Shown here: positions 22,400 through 33,329 of the stretch, piece after piece
Layout: each line of letters starts with the position of its first letter
Position numbering within the stretch: the stretch's first letter is position 1
Assembly: GCA_001692895.1 (NCBI GenBank)
Contig: KV748207.1
Coordinates: 1,736,001 to 1,800,000, forward strand
Direction of reading: 5' to 3'
Origin: Cenococcum geophilum 1.58
Taxonomy: Eukaryota > Ascomycota > Dothideomycetes > Gloniales > Gloniaceae
Length of the DNA stretch: 64,000 nucleotides
Position numbers and translations under genes: made by a program
Notes under the pieces: generated by a model
What the model was told of the DNA's origin: nothing
The model's database searches: none
The model's input: only the letters and a program-made list of their open reading frames with translations

Positions 22400-24100
22400 C
22401 TATTCTAACAGTCTTCGCCTCCTAGTGCTAGGCTATATCCTTACGCTAGGCTTTAAACTATAGCTTAATTCGTAGTAGGCAACTGCTGCTGCACTAGGGC
22501 TCCTCTGTGTATACCTGGTCTGACTAGGTTAAAAAGTCTTCCTTCTCTCCTGTGGTCGAGCTCGTCCCTTTACTGCCGTAGCTCCTATATAAGCTGGATA
22601 TTTAGGACATCTTCTTCTAAAAGGACATCTATTTACTCGGCGCCCTTTATAGCCATTATCCTTAACTCTACGGCCTCCTTTAGTCTTTTAAATATAAGGG
22701 TGCTAGGCTTATCTACTACGGCCCCTGTCTTCTCTATTACGTGCCTGCGGTATTTAAAAGAAAGTCCTTACGCAAACTATCGCCCCTTCTCTTACTTAGT
22801 AAGGTTTCCTACGGCTACCGCTTTAGCTAAGATGGTAGTGAAGTCCTATATATAGTGATGTAAGTCGCCTAGCTGTTCCGCAGATGTTTAAATAAAAGCT
22901 TTTATGAAGTCTCTTGTCTTTATACGTCGGTAATAGTCGTCTGCTTGGTACTTAGCTCTAAGGCGGTTTACTAGCCCTTTCTATTCTCCTTGTTTGAACT
23001 CTGGCATTACCTAGATATCTTCCGCGTATATCTCCTCGTAATAGCTAGGGAGACATGTAAGCCTACGTTCTTTGCCTATATAATACCTTTAATATATACC
23101 CTTGTAGTCCTTAATAAACCTAGAGATGTTCTTTCCGTTAAACCGTGGAACTCCCTACCTAAAAGGATCTAGTATTACTACCGTTGGAACGAATACGTAG
23201 TATATTTCCCTTACTGCCTAAATGGGTAACTACTGCGGTTAGTCTGCTTGCATAGCTGTCCGAGGTAAGGATGTTTTAGATAGCTGTCTATCGGAGGGCA
23301 CCTGCTTCTTAATACCTAAGGGGGGGTCCCCCTAAGAAAGCACAGAGTCTTTATTATCTACAGCCACTAGGTCTCAATACGTCCGTCTATTTTGGCCTAC
23401 TATTGTTCCGCGCAGTAGGGTACTACTAAGTCTTACGCTTCCGCCTATATCTACTTCTTTATAAAACGCCTCTAAAGCTACCGTAGACACAATCTAGATG
23501 ATTTAAAAGAAGATAAAGCTAAGTTAGAATAGGAAGCTTTTAAGGGCAGACCTAATCTTATATACTTACGACCTTACTTAGTATTCTCTCTTCTGTTCCT
23601 AAAGGGTAGCGCTAACTTCCTCTGCCGCTAGTTGCCTTAGATCTCGTTTCCATCTAACTAATTAGCCCTTAGCTGCCTATTATCTCTACATTCTTAACAA
23701 AGCTCTAGCTATGCTCGTGCGCGGGTAGTAGAAATATTAGGTAACGGTCAAAGTTGTCTAATTGGCTCACTGGTTCGCTTGACGTCCTTACTCGTAACTT
23801 TCCGAGACACTCTTTTGCCACTCTTTTTACCACTCTTTAGCCTATACGTTAAGTCTAATATCCGTCTTTTCCGCTGTTTTTCTGTTTAGGGACTACCTGG
23901 TTCCCCTTGCTGTCCGATACTGCCTAGTTCTCTACTTTTATCTTGTCTGTCTAGCTAGCGGTTCTTCTATAGCTGGTTGTTCTTCTACAGCTAGCTGTTC
24001 TTCTATAGCTGTAGTATATTCCTGCGTATCTCTTATATATATAGTTGTGTATAGAGTGCCAGACTTCTAATCTAAAGAGCTTGCCGTCGTCCCTACGTAG
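22400..24100 (-). pseudogene. Gag-like frame of non-autonomous element 2
   Basis: Read downwards from about 24100, the frame begins after the 5' LTR and passes through Lys/Arg-rich sequence. It reaches a capsid-like core at about 23160-22640, with GVPRFNGKNISRFIKDY, then MPEFKQGE-like, LVNRLRAKYQADDYY, and a KYRRHVIEKTGAVVDK-like end. Fungal Gag proteins have this layout as I know it. No zinc knuckle is visible. Stops are frequent but fewer than in the Gypsy copies. Its presence without pol suggests a partner element supplied the enzymes. It is classed as gag by layout, not by a database match. Confidence 0.55.
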
Positions 24101-24114
24101 AATGCCATAAAATA

Positions 24115-24378
24115 TATGGGAGGGTACGACCACTCTTAGATGGGAAAGTCACAGTGCCGTCTGTCTGTCGGTCAGTCGGTCGGTCGGTTGGTCGGTCGGT
24201 TAGTTAGTTGGTCGGTCGGTTGTCAGTCGTAATCAATTAGTAGGAAAGCAGTTAGTAAGAAGAAAGGAAAGAATATATTCCTGGTAGGTCGTAATAGAGA
24301 GAAGGAGAGAAGCCAAAGGCTCGATATATACAGGAAAATGCTAAGGCACTAAGTAGTGGCCTATTTTACCCCACTACA
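24115..24378 (-). repeat. Non-autonomous element 2, 5' LTR
   Basis: This is the 264-bp partner of 18719-18982. The microsatellite at about 24159-24228 differs in unit order from the other LTR. Just inside the LTR (minus sense) a TGG-starting string (tggcattctacg) could be a tRNA primer site; this is weak. Confidence 0.85.
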
Positions 24379-24602
24379 ATAGTTATTGTAACCTAGTATT
24401 TTACTAGGGAGCGGTAAACCTCTAGTCTAAAGGTTTATAAACTACTAGGATATAGCTACTAGTATATATTAAGCTGCCTAGAAAGGATTTATGTATATAA
24501 AACTATAGCGCTATAGCCCAGAGGCTGTATATGTAGTATTATACGTAGTACAATACAATGGATATAATAATAATAATAATAATAATAAAACCTTAACTGT
24601 GT

Positions 24603-27100
24603 TATATTCTCTAGTTCTTACCAACTCACTATAGCTTTAACTTTCTTTAGGTCTATACTAATATAACCTAGTTTGATAATAAATTCTATAAAATCGGTCT
24701 TCCTTATAAAGAACTCGCATTTCTTAATTGCTACTAGTATTTGTTCTTCCTATAGTCTCCTTAAGACCCATTTAATATATTCCTCGTGTTCTTCCTTAGT
24801 TATTAAGTAGATAATAATATCGTTAAGGTATACTATAATAAACTTATTAAGGTGTTCTCCTAATATACTATTAATTCGTTTTTAAAACGTTACTAGTATA
24901 TTTATTAATCTAAATTGTATAACTAATGGTTTATATAGTCCTTCTCTTAACCTAAAGGCTGCCTTTTATTTATTGCCTTCCTTAATTCTAATCTAATAAT
25001 ACGCCCATCTTAGATCTATCTTTATAAAGATTTGCGCATTGCCTATCTAATCCTAAATTTCGCTAATTAAGGGTAAAGGATACCTATCCTTCCGAGTAAT
25101 GCTATTTAACTATTTATAGTTAATACATAACCTAAGTTTTCTGTTTTTCTTTAGTACGAATAGTACTGGATAACCTACTAATAACTGTAATAGTCTAATA
25201 TATCCCTTTTATAAGTTTTCTTAGATAAACTCTTTAAGTGCTCTTAACTTTTCTTTAGTAAGCTTATAGGTTAAAAAGAACCTTAGACTTATTCCTAGTT
25301 CTAATTCTATTTTATAGTCCTATGCTATATAATCTGCTAGCTTTTTTACTTCCTAGGCTCTATAGTTTCTTAATATACTTATAGTATCTCTTTAGTATAT
25401 AACTTAAGCCTTACTTAGTCTCTTTATATATTGCTCCAACTTAGTACTATACCAATTTAGTTTACTATTGCATTCTATATTATTAAGTATCTCTAATATT
25501 AACCTAACCTATAATCTAATCGATTCTTAGGTTATATTCCTATAACTAAGATATTCTTAATACTGCCTTATCCCGTCCTAATAGTAGGATATTAAAAGAT
25601 ATCTTAATTTGTCTTCCTTTAATGGTTATTTAAATAGGTCCTATTTTAAGATTAATAATCCCTCCTCCGTAGGCTATTAGATCTCCTAAAATTATAACTA
25701 ATAGGTAAGATTGTTCCTTCTATCTATAAGGTAATCCTATTCTCTTAACTATTACTAGTAAGATATAGTTCCGCGTCGCTCCACTATCTATTAGCGCTTT
25801 AAACTGCTAATCTTACTATTTAACTTATAAATTTAAGTGTTATTCTTAAATTCCTTTAAGGGTTTAAGGCTCTACTACTGGCTCCCTCTAGTCCTGTAGG
25901 CCTCTACTTTTCCTAACTATTAGCTATTTAATCCTATTACACTTAGCTCGCTCTTTAGCCAATACTTAGTTTGCTTTTTGTCTTCTATATACTATAGACA
26001 CGTATTCTTTAGGCATTTCTACTACTATTATCTATCTAAGCATTCTTTTATAAAGAATCTTTCTAGTTAAAGTATTAAGTCTCCTAACTCTTATACTTCT
26101 ATTAAATGCTATCTATGTATATATTTAGTATTTCTATACTATTACTTATCTAGCACCTAATATATCCTTATAGGGTAGTTCTAATTCTTTTCTTTTAGGT
26201 TCTTATGCATTTTATATATATCGTCCATATATATAATTTATAATAGCGTATAGTGTACTAGGTGCTTTAGGTTAACTCTTAACTTATCCTTATTTTTAAG
26301 TTTAAACCTTTATTATATTAATCTAAATGTTATAACTTTATTTATAAGTACTAAGATACGTCTCTTGCTTCTCTAGTCCTTTAATCATTCCTTTAGATCC
26401 TTTAATATTATAATTAAGGCTCCTCTAATATAAGTTATAGCCTTTTCTATAATTAGGTGGTCCTAGATAACTCATTTATCTAACCATATATAGAAATCTT
26501 CCCACTTATTATTATATCGCTGCCTATACTACTTTTAGTATAGCTACTAGAGTATATACGGCTTATCTATAAGGAAGTATTTTCTTATTATTACGTCGTA
26601 ATAGCCTTTTATATATTGTTCCTTAAACTTAGTAAGGATTCCTAGATCCTCTTTATTTTCTAATTTAGTAAGCCACTTAGCTCTTAATATACCTACCCTA
26701 GGCCTATTAGTAATTCTTTATACGGATGCTCTGTTCCTTATACGCCCTAGTATACTAAATCTCTTATCTAGTTTCTATTCTTGCTATGCGATAATTCTTT
26801 ACCTAAACTCTTTTATAGTTTCTTTTGGTTTGCGTCTTATATATAGATCTTTAAAGTTTTCTTACTTCTTAATTTTAGTATTAATACTTCGATCCTATTA
26901 CTAAGCCTTACTTGCAATTTCTTTAATAGTCCTTATTTTATTACTAAAATCTTAGTTCTATAAGATTCTTTAATCTTAAGCTTGTTTCTATCTTAAGCTT
27001 CGCTCTAGCCTTAGTCTAACTAGGCTTTTATAGTATTCTTATCTCGTCCTAAAAGTCTTAAATCTTACTTATCTTGTCTTAAGAGTCTTATATCCTTAGG
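24603..27100 (-). pseudogene. pol: Gypsy-A pol 5' part (protease, reverse transcriptase)
   Basis: This aligns on the minus strand with Gypsy-B about 38250-40740. The reverse transcriptase active site reads YLND at 24819-24830 (YLDD with one Asp lost). Palm and fingers blocks follow upwards to about 25300, and a protease-like region lies at about 25500-25850. The frame is continuous with 17566-18644 once the SINE/LINE-like insertion is removed. Many stops occur. Confidence 0.85.
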
Positions 27101-28767
27101 AAACTTCGTCCTAAGCTTATTTATATATTACTAAACTAAGCCGTTGCTCTACTCTATCAGTTATTATCCGTTATAGGTTCTTAAGCTTACCTTATCTCGT
27201 CTTAAGAATCTTAGTTATCTCTTATCTTATCTTAAGAGTCTTAAGCCTGTAGCCTTTTGCCTTTATTAAGTACCGAAGTAGTTTATTATCCTACTTTTCT
27301 TACATCTTATAAAGCGATAGATATTATATCTAGTGGGGTCTTAATCTCTACTAATATTCCCTATTCTGTAGTGGAATTATCTTTTACCTCTTATATAACA
27401 TCTCTAAGGTCTATACACTCCTAGTAAGCTGCCTTTATTACTCTATTGTTATTAAATATTTCGCCTACGTTGAATTTATTATTCTTAATATCCGATCTAT
27501 AAACTAGTTTATTAATTCCTTTAAACTTTAATAATTTTAGCTCTTATAGCCAATAGCTTGCGCTATATTTAACGTCTTTATAAATTTAGTATACGTTATT
27601 ATAATAAAACGCGAAACTTTTAATTAAATATTCTTTTGTTCCTTATAGTATATTATTATCCCTCTATATATATATATTGTCTACTAATCTTATTTCTTTT
27701 ACTATATAATAACTTTAACCGCTTTTATAGTCTTTAACATAATAACCCTATTTTCCGTAATTTATATAAGCTCCTTCTTTAAACCATTTTTCTTGCTATA
27801 GAGTCCGCCTAAACGTCTTCTACTATTAAGATTCTTGGTTTAGCCTCTACTTCTTAAACCTTTAATTACTTAATCCTTATCCTCTGGGTTTCTATAATTT
27901 CTTATTCTATCTTTTAAATTCTTTAGTACTACTTAGGTCTATTAGCTCTGCGCTATACTATAGTTTTTAACTTTAACTTTATTAATGCGTGCCTTGCGCC
28001 TTATATAACTATAAAACTCTATCCTAACCCTTCTTAGTCTACTCTCTTTAGTAAATCCTATTATTAATCTTAATTACATAATTAATTAAATCCCTAAAAG
28101 TATCCGTATCTTCTATTGAAATAATTATATCCTAGACTTTTGCCTTAAGTCCTTACTTATACTGTGCTATAAGCGCTTTATTATTCTATTTAACTTATAT
28201 TACCAATGTTTAAAACTACGTCGTATACTTAATTGCTAAAGTCCTTTATATTAGGTTTTAAAGCTTTCTTTTTACTATAGTGGTTACCTCTAGGTCTCTA
28301 AATATTTATATTAATTATTCCACGAACCCGTTCTAACTTAAGAATATATACTATACCTCCTAGTTAGTAGTTGTTATACTATACTCCCATGCCTTTATAA
28401 GGTAAGGTTTAAACTACTTAAGTACCCTTCCTATTAAGAATAATCCTATGTAAGCGACTTAATCTATAGGCGTTCCTAGCTTTACTCCTTCCTACGTAAC
28501 CTTAAAGTGTATTTATGTAAGGAATCCCTTAAGTTTTAACTTCTCTTCTAAGAATCGCTTAATTAAGGGTAACTTAACCTTAGCTGCTCCGATCCTATTA
28601 ATCCTTTCTTTAAATATCCTATTGTTATCTATTAATTAATTAACTATTTCCTATAGCTATTTAATAGTAACTAGTTGCAAGTTAGTATTTACTATACTAG
28701 TATTATTACCTAATCCTAAGGTAGTCGCCGCTATAGACGCCGTTATAGCTGCTGCTTTTAGTGGCAT
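27101..28767 (-). pseudogene. gag: Gypsy-A gag, degraded
   Basis: The likely start is at 28765-28767 (minus strand), reading MPLKAAA, equivalent to MLPKAATTT at the Gypsy-B gag start. The capsid-like region is at about 27800-28650. Repeated Ser/Asp-rich segments, from a decayed cttaagac-type DNA repeat, occupy about 26990-27260. Frames are riddled with stops. The leader between this start and the 5' LTR is short (~40 bp). Confidence 0.75.
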
Positions 28768-28808
28768 ATTATTTAACTTTATTAATACTATAACCTTAGT
28801 AGTAAATA

Positions 28809-29230
28809 TATAACGAAGTATTATAGCGGAAACTACGGTGGACTTATTAATAGGCTAGGTATATAAGTAAATAAGAAGTTAATAACGTAATAATAACTGG
28901 TGGAGTGGTTGTCTAATAGATTAACTCTAATTGTATTTTAAGATTTACTATAAGGAGAGAAGAACTATCTAGGTAGGGACTGTGGTCCTTTAAATATATA
29001 ACTATACTCCTAAGAAATCCTTCTTATATGTAAAGTACGTCTTATATATAAGGTACGTAAGTTCTTTCTATTCCTTTTATTTAATACGTAGCACATTATA
29101 TAACCTTAGTTACTATTCCTCGTTATATAGTTCTACTGGCTCTATTTTAGACCGTGCCTTAATTAACTAACTAGCTACTTCCGACTCCTCTCCTAGTAGT
29201 CGTAATATTGTACTTAAAGCGTCCGTAATA
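28809..29230 (-). repeat. Gypsy-A 5' LTR
   Basis: This 422-bp LTR pairs with 9228-9649. The target duplication ctagg follows at 29231-29235, and then the Crypton-like frame resumes. Confidence 0.9.
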
Positions 29231-29235
29231 CTAGG

Positions 29236-30390
29236 AGGTTATCTTATAGGACTTAGTAGTCCTTTATAAGATATTCCTAAGTAGCCCTATATAGAACTAC
29301 CCGGTCTTCTAGTATATAAGGCCTATTTACCCTTTACGCGGAAGGTTAAAGCCTGCCTATAGTAGGAGGAAGAAGGCCCTAGCTAGCTATTAATACTATA
29401 TTAGGCCATACTTACTATTATAGACTGCCTAAAGACTATAGATGCCTAAGTACGTAAGCTATAGGCGTTATTTAACCGTATAGCTAAGTCCTAGTAGGCG
29501 TAATCTTTATAGCTTTAATTACTTATATCTAGTAGCCTTACCTTTTAGCTTAAGGTCCTTTTAGTATCTATATATTTATATCTATTAATATACCTACTAA
29601 TAGTATATCTACTAATAGTATATCTACTAGCGCCTCTATTTATTGTAGAATTAAGCTAGAATATATTAGCCTAGGTAAGTACTATAGCTTCCCCTTTACT
29701 AGCGCCGCTATAGCTATAGCTATAGCTATAGCTATAGTAAGGGCCTAAGTCTAAGCAGCCGCCTAAGTAGCCGCCTATATATTATATACGCCGTATAGTA
29801 AAGTCCGTATAGGCCTTTTAGCGCGAGTAGACTAAAGGGCTTAGAGGTAATCCTTCTATAGTAGCGCTAGATTCTAAATAGGGTAATAGATAGTGGGTAG
29901 GCTGGTAGAATAAGCTCTAATAGTATTCCCTATAGCTTAAGGTTATTAAGAAGATTAAGCGGATTGCGTAGGCCTAGAGGGTTAGCGAGGAAGCGGCTAT
30001 ATAGTAGGTTAATTAATAGTAGGAGCGGATATAGTGCTTGCTAGACTAGCTTTATAAACGGCTTACCCGCAAAGCCCTACTGCACGCGTCTACGTTGCCG
30101 CGGGTGGAAATATTATTAGAAAAGCCCTTCCTTACAATAGCCAAGTGCAGAGGCGATAGAAAAGAGCCGTTGTAGCGCGTACAGCGCGCTGTCGTCGCGG
30201 TTCTATAGTATTAAGCTTGCGACGCGTACAAAGCATTGTATAAAGCATTGCCCCCAACATTACTAGGAGCCTTACTTCCTCCGCTTAAGGCTTCCGCTCT
30301 ACTATCTAGGGAGGTAATTAATTAAAGGAAACTAGAATATAAAAACTACCTAATATATAACTACCTAGCTTAGCTAGGGCCAAAACTAGC
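29236..30390 (+). pseudogene. Crypton-like recombinase, piece 3 (coiled coil and GCR1_C-like domain)
   Basis: The frame resumes after Gypsy-A and reads, with stops as mutated Gln/Trp, a Leu/Gln-rich coiled-coil-like stretch at about 29370-29560. Low-complexity Ser/Ile/Ala sequence follows, including a (gctata)n run at 29707-29737. Then at about 29789-30065 comes a block I recognise as the GCR1_C-type DNA-binding domain often fused to Crypton recombinases: TKGLRGNPSI-like, YSLxLKVIKKIKRIA, RVSEEAA and a C-terminal Gln-rich helix. The part from 30070 to 30390 is unassigned. The last five bases (ctagc, 30386-30390) are the Copia-1 target duplication. The split order core-coil-GCR1_C is as in known Cryptons. 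Confidence 0.65.
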
Positions 30391-30657
30391 TGTATAATTA
30401 CAGCACCTGTACCGACCGCGTGCTTACGCGTTCGGTACACCAGGTACGCGTTTACGCGTTTAATACACCAACCACTCGCTTACGCGTCTGGTGCACTTAT
30501 AAAGCACTAACTAATTAGGGGGAGGCGTATTAGTATATAGACCACGTAGGCTGCTTTATATAATCGACAGTCACTATTATCTAAACAAGCATACAATACT
30601 ACATATATTTCGTGCCCGTGGATATAACTTACTCGTGCTATTAAGTTAGTACGAACA
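30391..30657 (+). repeat. Copia-1 5' LTR
   Basis: TG...CA ends (tgtataatta ... acgaaca). It carries three tandem-like copies of a motif near ccgcttacgcgtt(c/t)ggt at about 30418-30500, and a TATA-like run (tttatataatc). It pairs with 44929-45195. Confidence 0.92.
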
Positions 30658-31019
30658 CTAATTAGTAAGCGCGCACAGATTAGCAATCACTTAATACCTC
30701 CCCCAAGCGATACTTAACAGCGACCACCTATTTAGACTCCTAGTACGACCTACTAGAAGGTCGGAAGTCGGGGATTATAGACTTATCACCAACTCTATAT
30801 ACTTATTTAAGTCTTAGTACGGTTTACCGGAAGTTTATAGATGCGAATATAGACCTTTACGGAACCCCCTACCCTCCTATAAACCACTACGGACCTACCA
30901 ATTACCTTTACGGACCGTTATAAGACCTCCTCTACCCGCTACAAGCTACTACTACCCACTACAGCTTATATAGACATACTACGCCACACAAAATAGCAGA
31001 TACAACTAAGTAAATTAGT

Positions 31020-33200
31020 GAAGGTCAAAAGAAGTGGAGTTAGGAAGTCGACCTCACGTCTATAGACGACGTTAATAACTATATTAATTTTAAAATCCTT
31101 AAATACGGACACTATAAGCTTCTAAATAATGACCTATAGGAGCAATATAAGGAAGACTTTATAGACTTTACGGAAGCTATTCTTAAGGCTTATAACCCTA
31201 CTACTATCTATAACCTACGAACCCTTTTACGTCACCAAGGTGTATAGGTTAAAAAGGATAAGGGTGTGTTCGGTTGCAATAAGGAACTTTTTGAATATGA
31301 GGTTGCTCCGTGCTTTAACCGGCGTCAACTAGTAGATATTGATTGGCGGTTAATATAGTATCTGTGCTTAATATGAAATGAAGCTGGGTGTTCGGTTAAT
31401 CGCTCTTTAAGGCCTTAGATAAGGCTTAAAATTGGCGACGTCCTCTGCGTGTATTATTTACCCTACAGAGTCTGCTGCTGCTGCAGCAATATCGTCGAGG
31501 GTGAGGGTGGTAATGCCATACCTGGTGGGGTGGGCGATTGGGCGCACGCACGAGCAGAGCTCCTTATTGAATATGGAAAATGAGGAGTCGCAGAAGGCTC
31601 CTTATTGAAAAGGAGCCAAGAGCTTCATTTCTCCTACTATATACGGTATGGCGTGCAAATTTGACGCGCTTGCCGATAAGGAGGAGCTCCTTATTTAAAA
31701 GTCACTATATCTACCGAACACCAGCTTCCAGTTCAGATTCGAGCTCCTGATCGCCTCTAAAAAGTCGCCTCCTTAAGCAATAAGGAGGTGTAACCGAATA
31801 CTCCCTAAATAAGTTACTGTTATATAGTCCTTATACAACACAATATAGGAGAAGGACTAAATAGAATAGACTAAAGAGAAAATCCTAGACTAGGTTAAAG
31901 CTACTAATAATCTCTCTGCCTCTCCTAAACTTAATAGTATTACTGGCCTTATACCTAACCTACTTAACCAAATTCGTCCTATAAACCTAAGCAATTTTGG
32001 AATTAATCTTACGGGCTAAAGCACACCTAGTACCCAAGTTACAGACCGTAATACCCCCGTAAACCAAAATACGGACTAAAACCCTTCTATCGCCAAAGCT
32101 ACAGATCCGCAACCTGCGCAAGCTATATATCTATAAACTATATATCCGCAAGCCATATATCCGCAAGCTATAGATCCGTAAGTTATAGATCCGTAACGCA
32201 CCTAAGTAAAGACCTATGGCAAGGAGCTAGTAAACCTAGCTAAGCTCTATACTAACGAATCTAAGTATAGCGGTGAAAATAACAACTTTAACTTTAAACT
32301 AACTATCTTTACGGACCTCTACCAGAAGGCTAATATTCCTAAACAGGAATTTAGCTAAGCCTACTCTACTATACTACGCAGCCTAGCACTTAACCACTAC
32401 TATACTAACCTCAAGAGTAACCCCCTTGGTGTTCCCTTTAATAAGCTATACGAAGCTACCCGTAACTACTTTAAAGGACCGGAATATAAGCGTAATATCC
32501 TTACCTAATGGAATGCGACTAAGCTATAGACTGTAATTGATAAGAATACTAAAAAATTAACTATAGAGTGCCTGCAAATTCTTATTAAAGACCTCCGGCA
32601 CCTACAGCACGGCCTTAACGCTAAGCTTTAAATAGACGATTTCCTGCATAATAAACTTATTACGGCCTACTAGGAAGTAGAGCCCTATAAGTACGCCTAC
32701 TACAAGCCTACAGATACCTTAGCTGGCCTTATTAACGATCTACGCTCCTCTATTATAATATACGAAGTCTTAAACCCACTAGGTAGCACTTAAGCCTTTA
32801 CTATAGATATTTAATATCCGCAAACAGACTTAGACGTCTACTTTACGGACCGCTACTACCGCTAGCAGCACCTATATCGACTAAGCCCTACCCGTAACCC
32901 CTGTAGCAACCCCTATACGAAAATATACCCCCGCAGACAAACTAGCTAGAAGTACTTCGTATGCAGTAAGGAAGGATATTGGTCTATAAGGTATACCCAG
33001 GAAGAACGTAACAAGTTTAGGAAGAGACTTAATAGCCATATTAACCAGTTCATTTTAGAATACAAAGGAGAGGAAGTAGAAAAGCCCCCTAATAAGTCAA
33101 TAGAAGCCCTTATAATTAACTTTAATTTAGACGCTTAGGAATAAGAGACCTCAGAGACATTTCTAACCACTTTTGGACCTTTTACGGACAGCTAAGCCTT
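31020..33200 (+). pseudogene. gag: Copia-1 gag with zinc knuckle, split by a MITE
   Basis: A gag-like frame runs from about 31020, breaks at the MITE (31262-31805) and resumes at 31809 in the same frame once one copy of the TAA duplication is dropped. A 15-bp tandem repeat (32122-32196, five units) encodes an AIDPQ-like pentapeptide repeat. A Cys-rich knuckle lies at 32953-32994, where Y-FVC-SKEG-Y-WSIR-Y keeps the spacing of the fungal Copia motif with Cys/His changed to Tyr. Gag would package Copia RNA. Stops are common. Confidence 0.75.
31262..31805. mobile_element. PIF/Harbinger (Tourist)-like MITE, 544 bp, in Copia-1 gag
   Basis: The terminal inverted repeats (gggtgtgttcggtt at left; RC of aaccgaatactccc at right) match the GGG..GTxTTxGGTT pattern of PIF/Harbinger and Tourist elements. 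The flanking 3-bp duplication TAA (31259-31261, 31806-31808) is also typical. There is no transposase frame. An inner inverted repeat, gaagctgggtgttcggt (31380-31397) against RC of accgaacaccagcttc (31713-31728), repeats the terminal motif. Several copies of ctccttattgaa occur inside. CpA/TpG content is normal, so RIP has scarcely touched it: it is young, too short for RIP, or low in copy number. Confidence 0.8.
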
Positions 33201-33329
33201 TAATATTACGACCGCATTAGCCGACCGCTTCTTCGTACACTTAATTGCACCCAAAAACCAGCCTATAAGCACACCCGTTAGACCTATTATAGACATTACA
33301 GACCCTGACTAGGACCTATTTATATATAT

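Larger units (their letters stand above)
18719..24378 (-). mobile_element. Non-autonomous LTR element 2 (gag-like, no RT seen), minus strand
   Basis: The 264-bp LTRs at 18719-18982 and 24115-24378 have TG...CA ends and a 4-bp duplication atag (18715-18718, 24379-24382); a 5-bp aatag reading is possible because the LTR ends in a. On the minus strand a purine tract (RC of 18983-18998, cttagtgggggaggta) precedes the 3' LTR, giving the orientation. A degraded gag-like frame lies at about 22640-24100. The remaining ~3.4 kb contains trinucleotide repeats and unrecognised frames, with no reverse transcriptase or integrase motif. The total is 5.66 kb. It is probably a LARD-type element mobilised by another family. 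Confidence 0.85.
18645..24588 (+). mobile_element. SINE/LINE-3'-end-like insertion, split by a nested LTR element
   Basis: Two pieces, 18645-18718 and 24383-24588, form a ~280-bp insertion in Gypsy-A after removal of the nested LTR element. It ends in a simple-repeat tail ((aat)n, about 24564-24588). It is flanked by a ~14-bp target duplication (aaccttaactatgt at 18631-18644; aaccttaactgtgt at 24589-24602). A variable long duplication plus an A-rich microsatellite tail is the hallmark of target-primed non-LTR retrotransposition. A second copy lies at 46779-47040 and seems to begin at the same internal point, which favours a SINE over a randomly truncated LINE. No clear Pol III A or B box was found. 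Confidence 0.7.
9228..29230 (-). mobile_element. Gypsy-A: Ty3/Gypsy chromovirus (minus strand), split by nested insertions
   Basis: The LTRs at 9228-9649 (3') and 28809-29230 (5') are each 422 bp and are flanked by identical 5-bp duplications ctagg (9223-9227, 29231-29235). The body is found in three parts: 9650-11375, 17566-18644 and 24603-28808. They align in order with the uninterrupted relative Gypsy-B (36002-43956). Removing the nested elements leaves about 7.86 kb, matching 7.96 kb for Gypsy-B, so nothing large is missing. The insertions are Gypsy-2 and the SINE/LINE-like element. Gypsy-A itself sits in the Crypton-like recombinase gene. All frames carry many stops. Confidence 0.92.

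Noticed and set aside
22990..23172. 60-codon open frame on the + strand
   Set aside because: Antisense to the gag-like core of non-autonomous element 2.
24564..24588. (aat)n as a plain microsatellite
   Set aside because: It is the tail of a bounded insertion with a target duplication, so it is better read as a retrotransposon tail.
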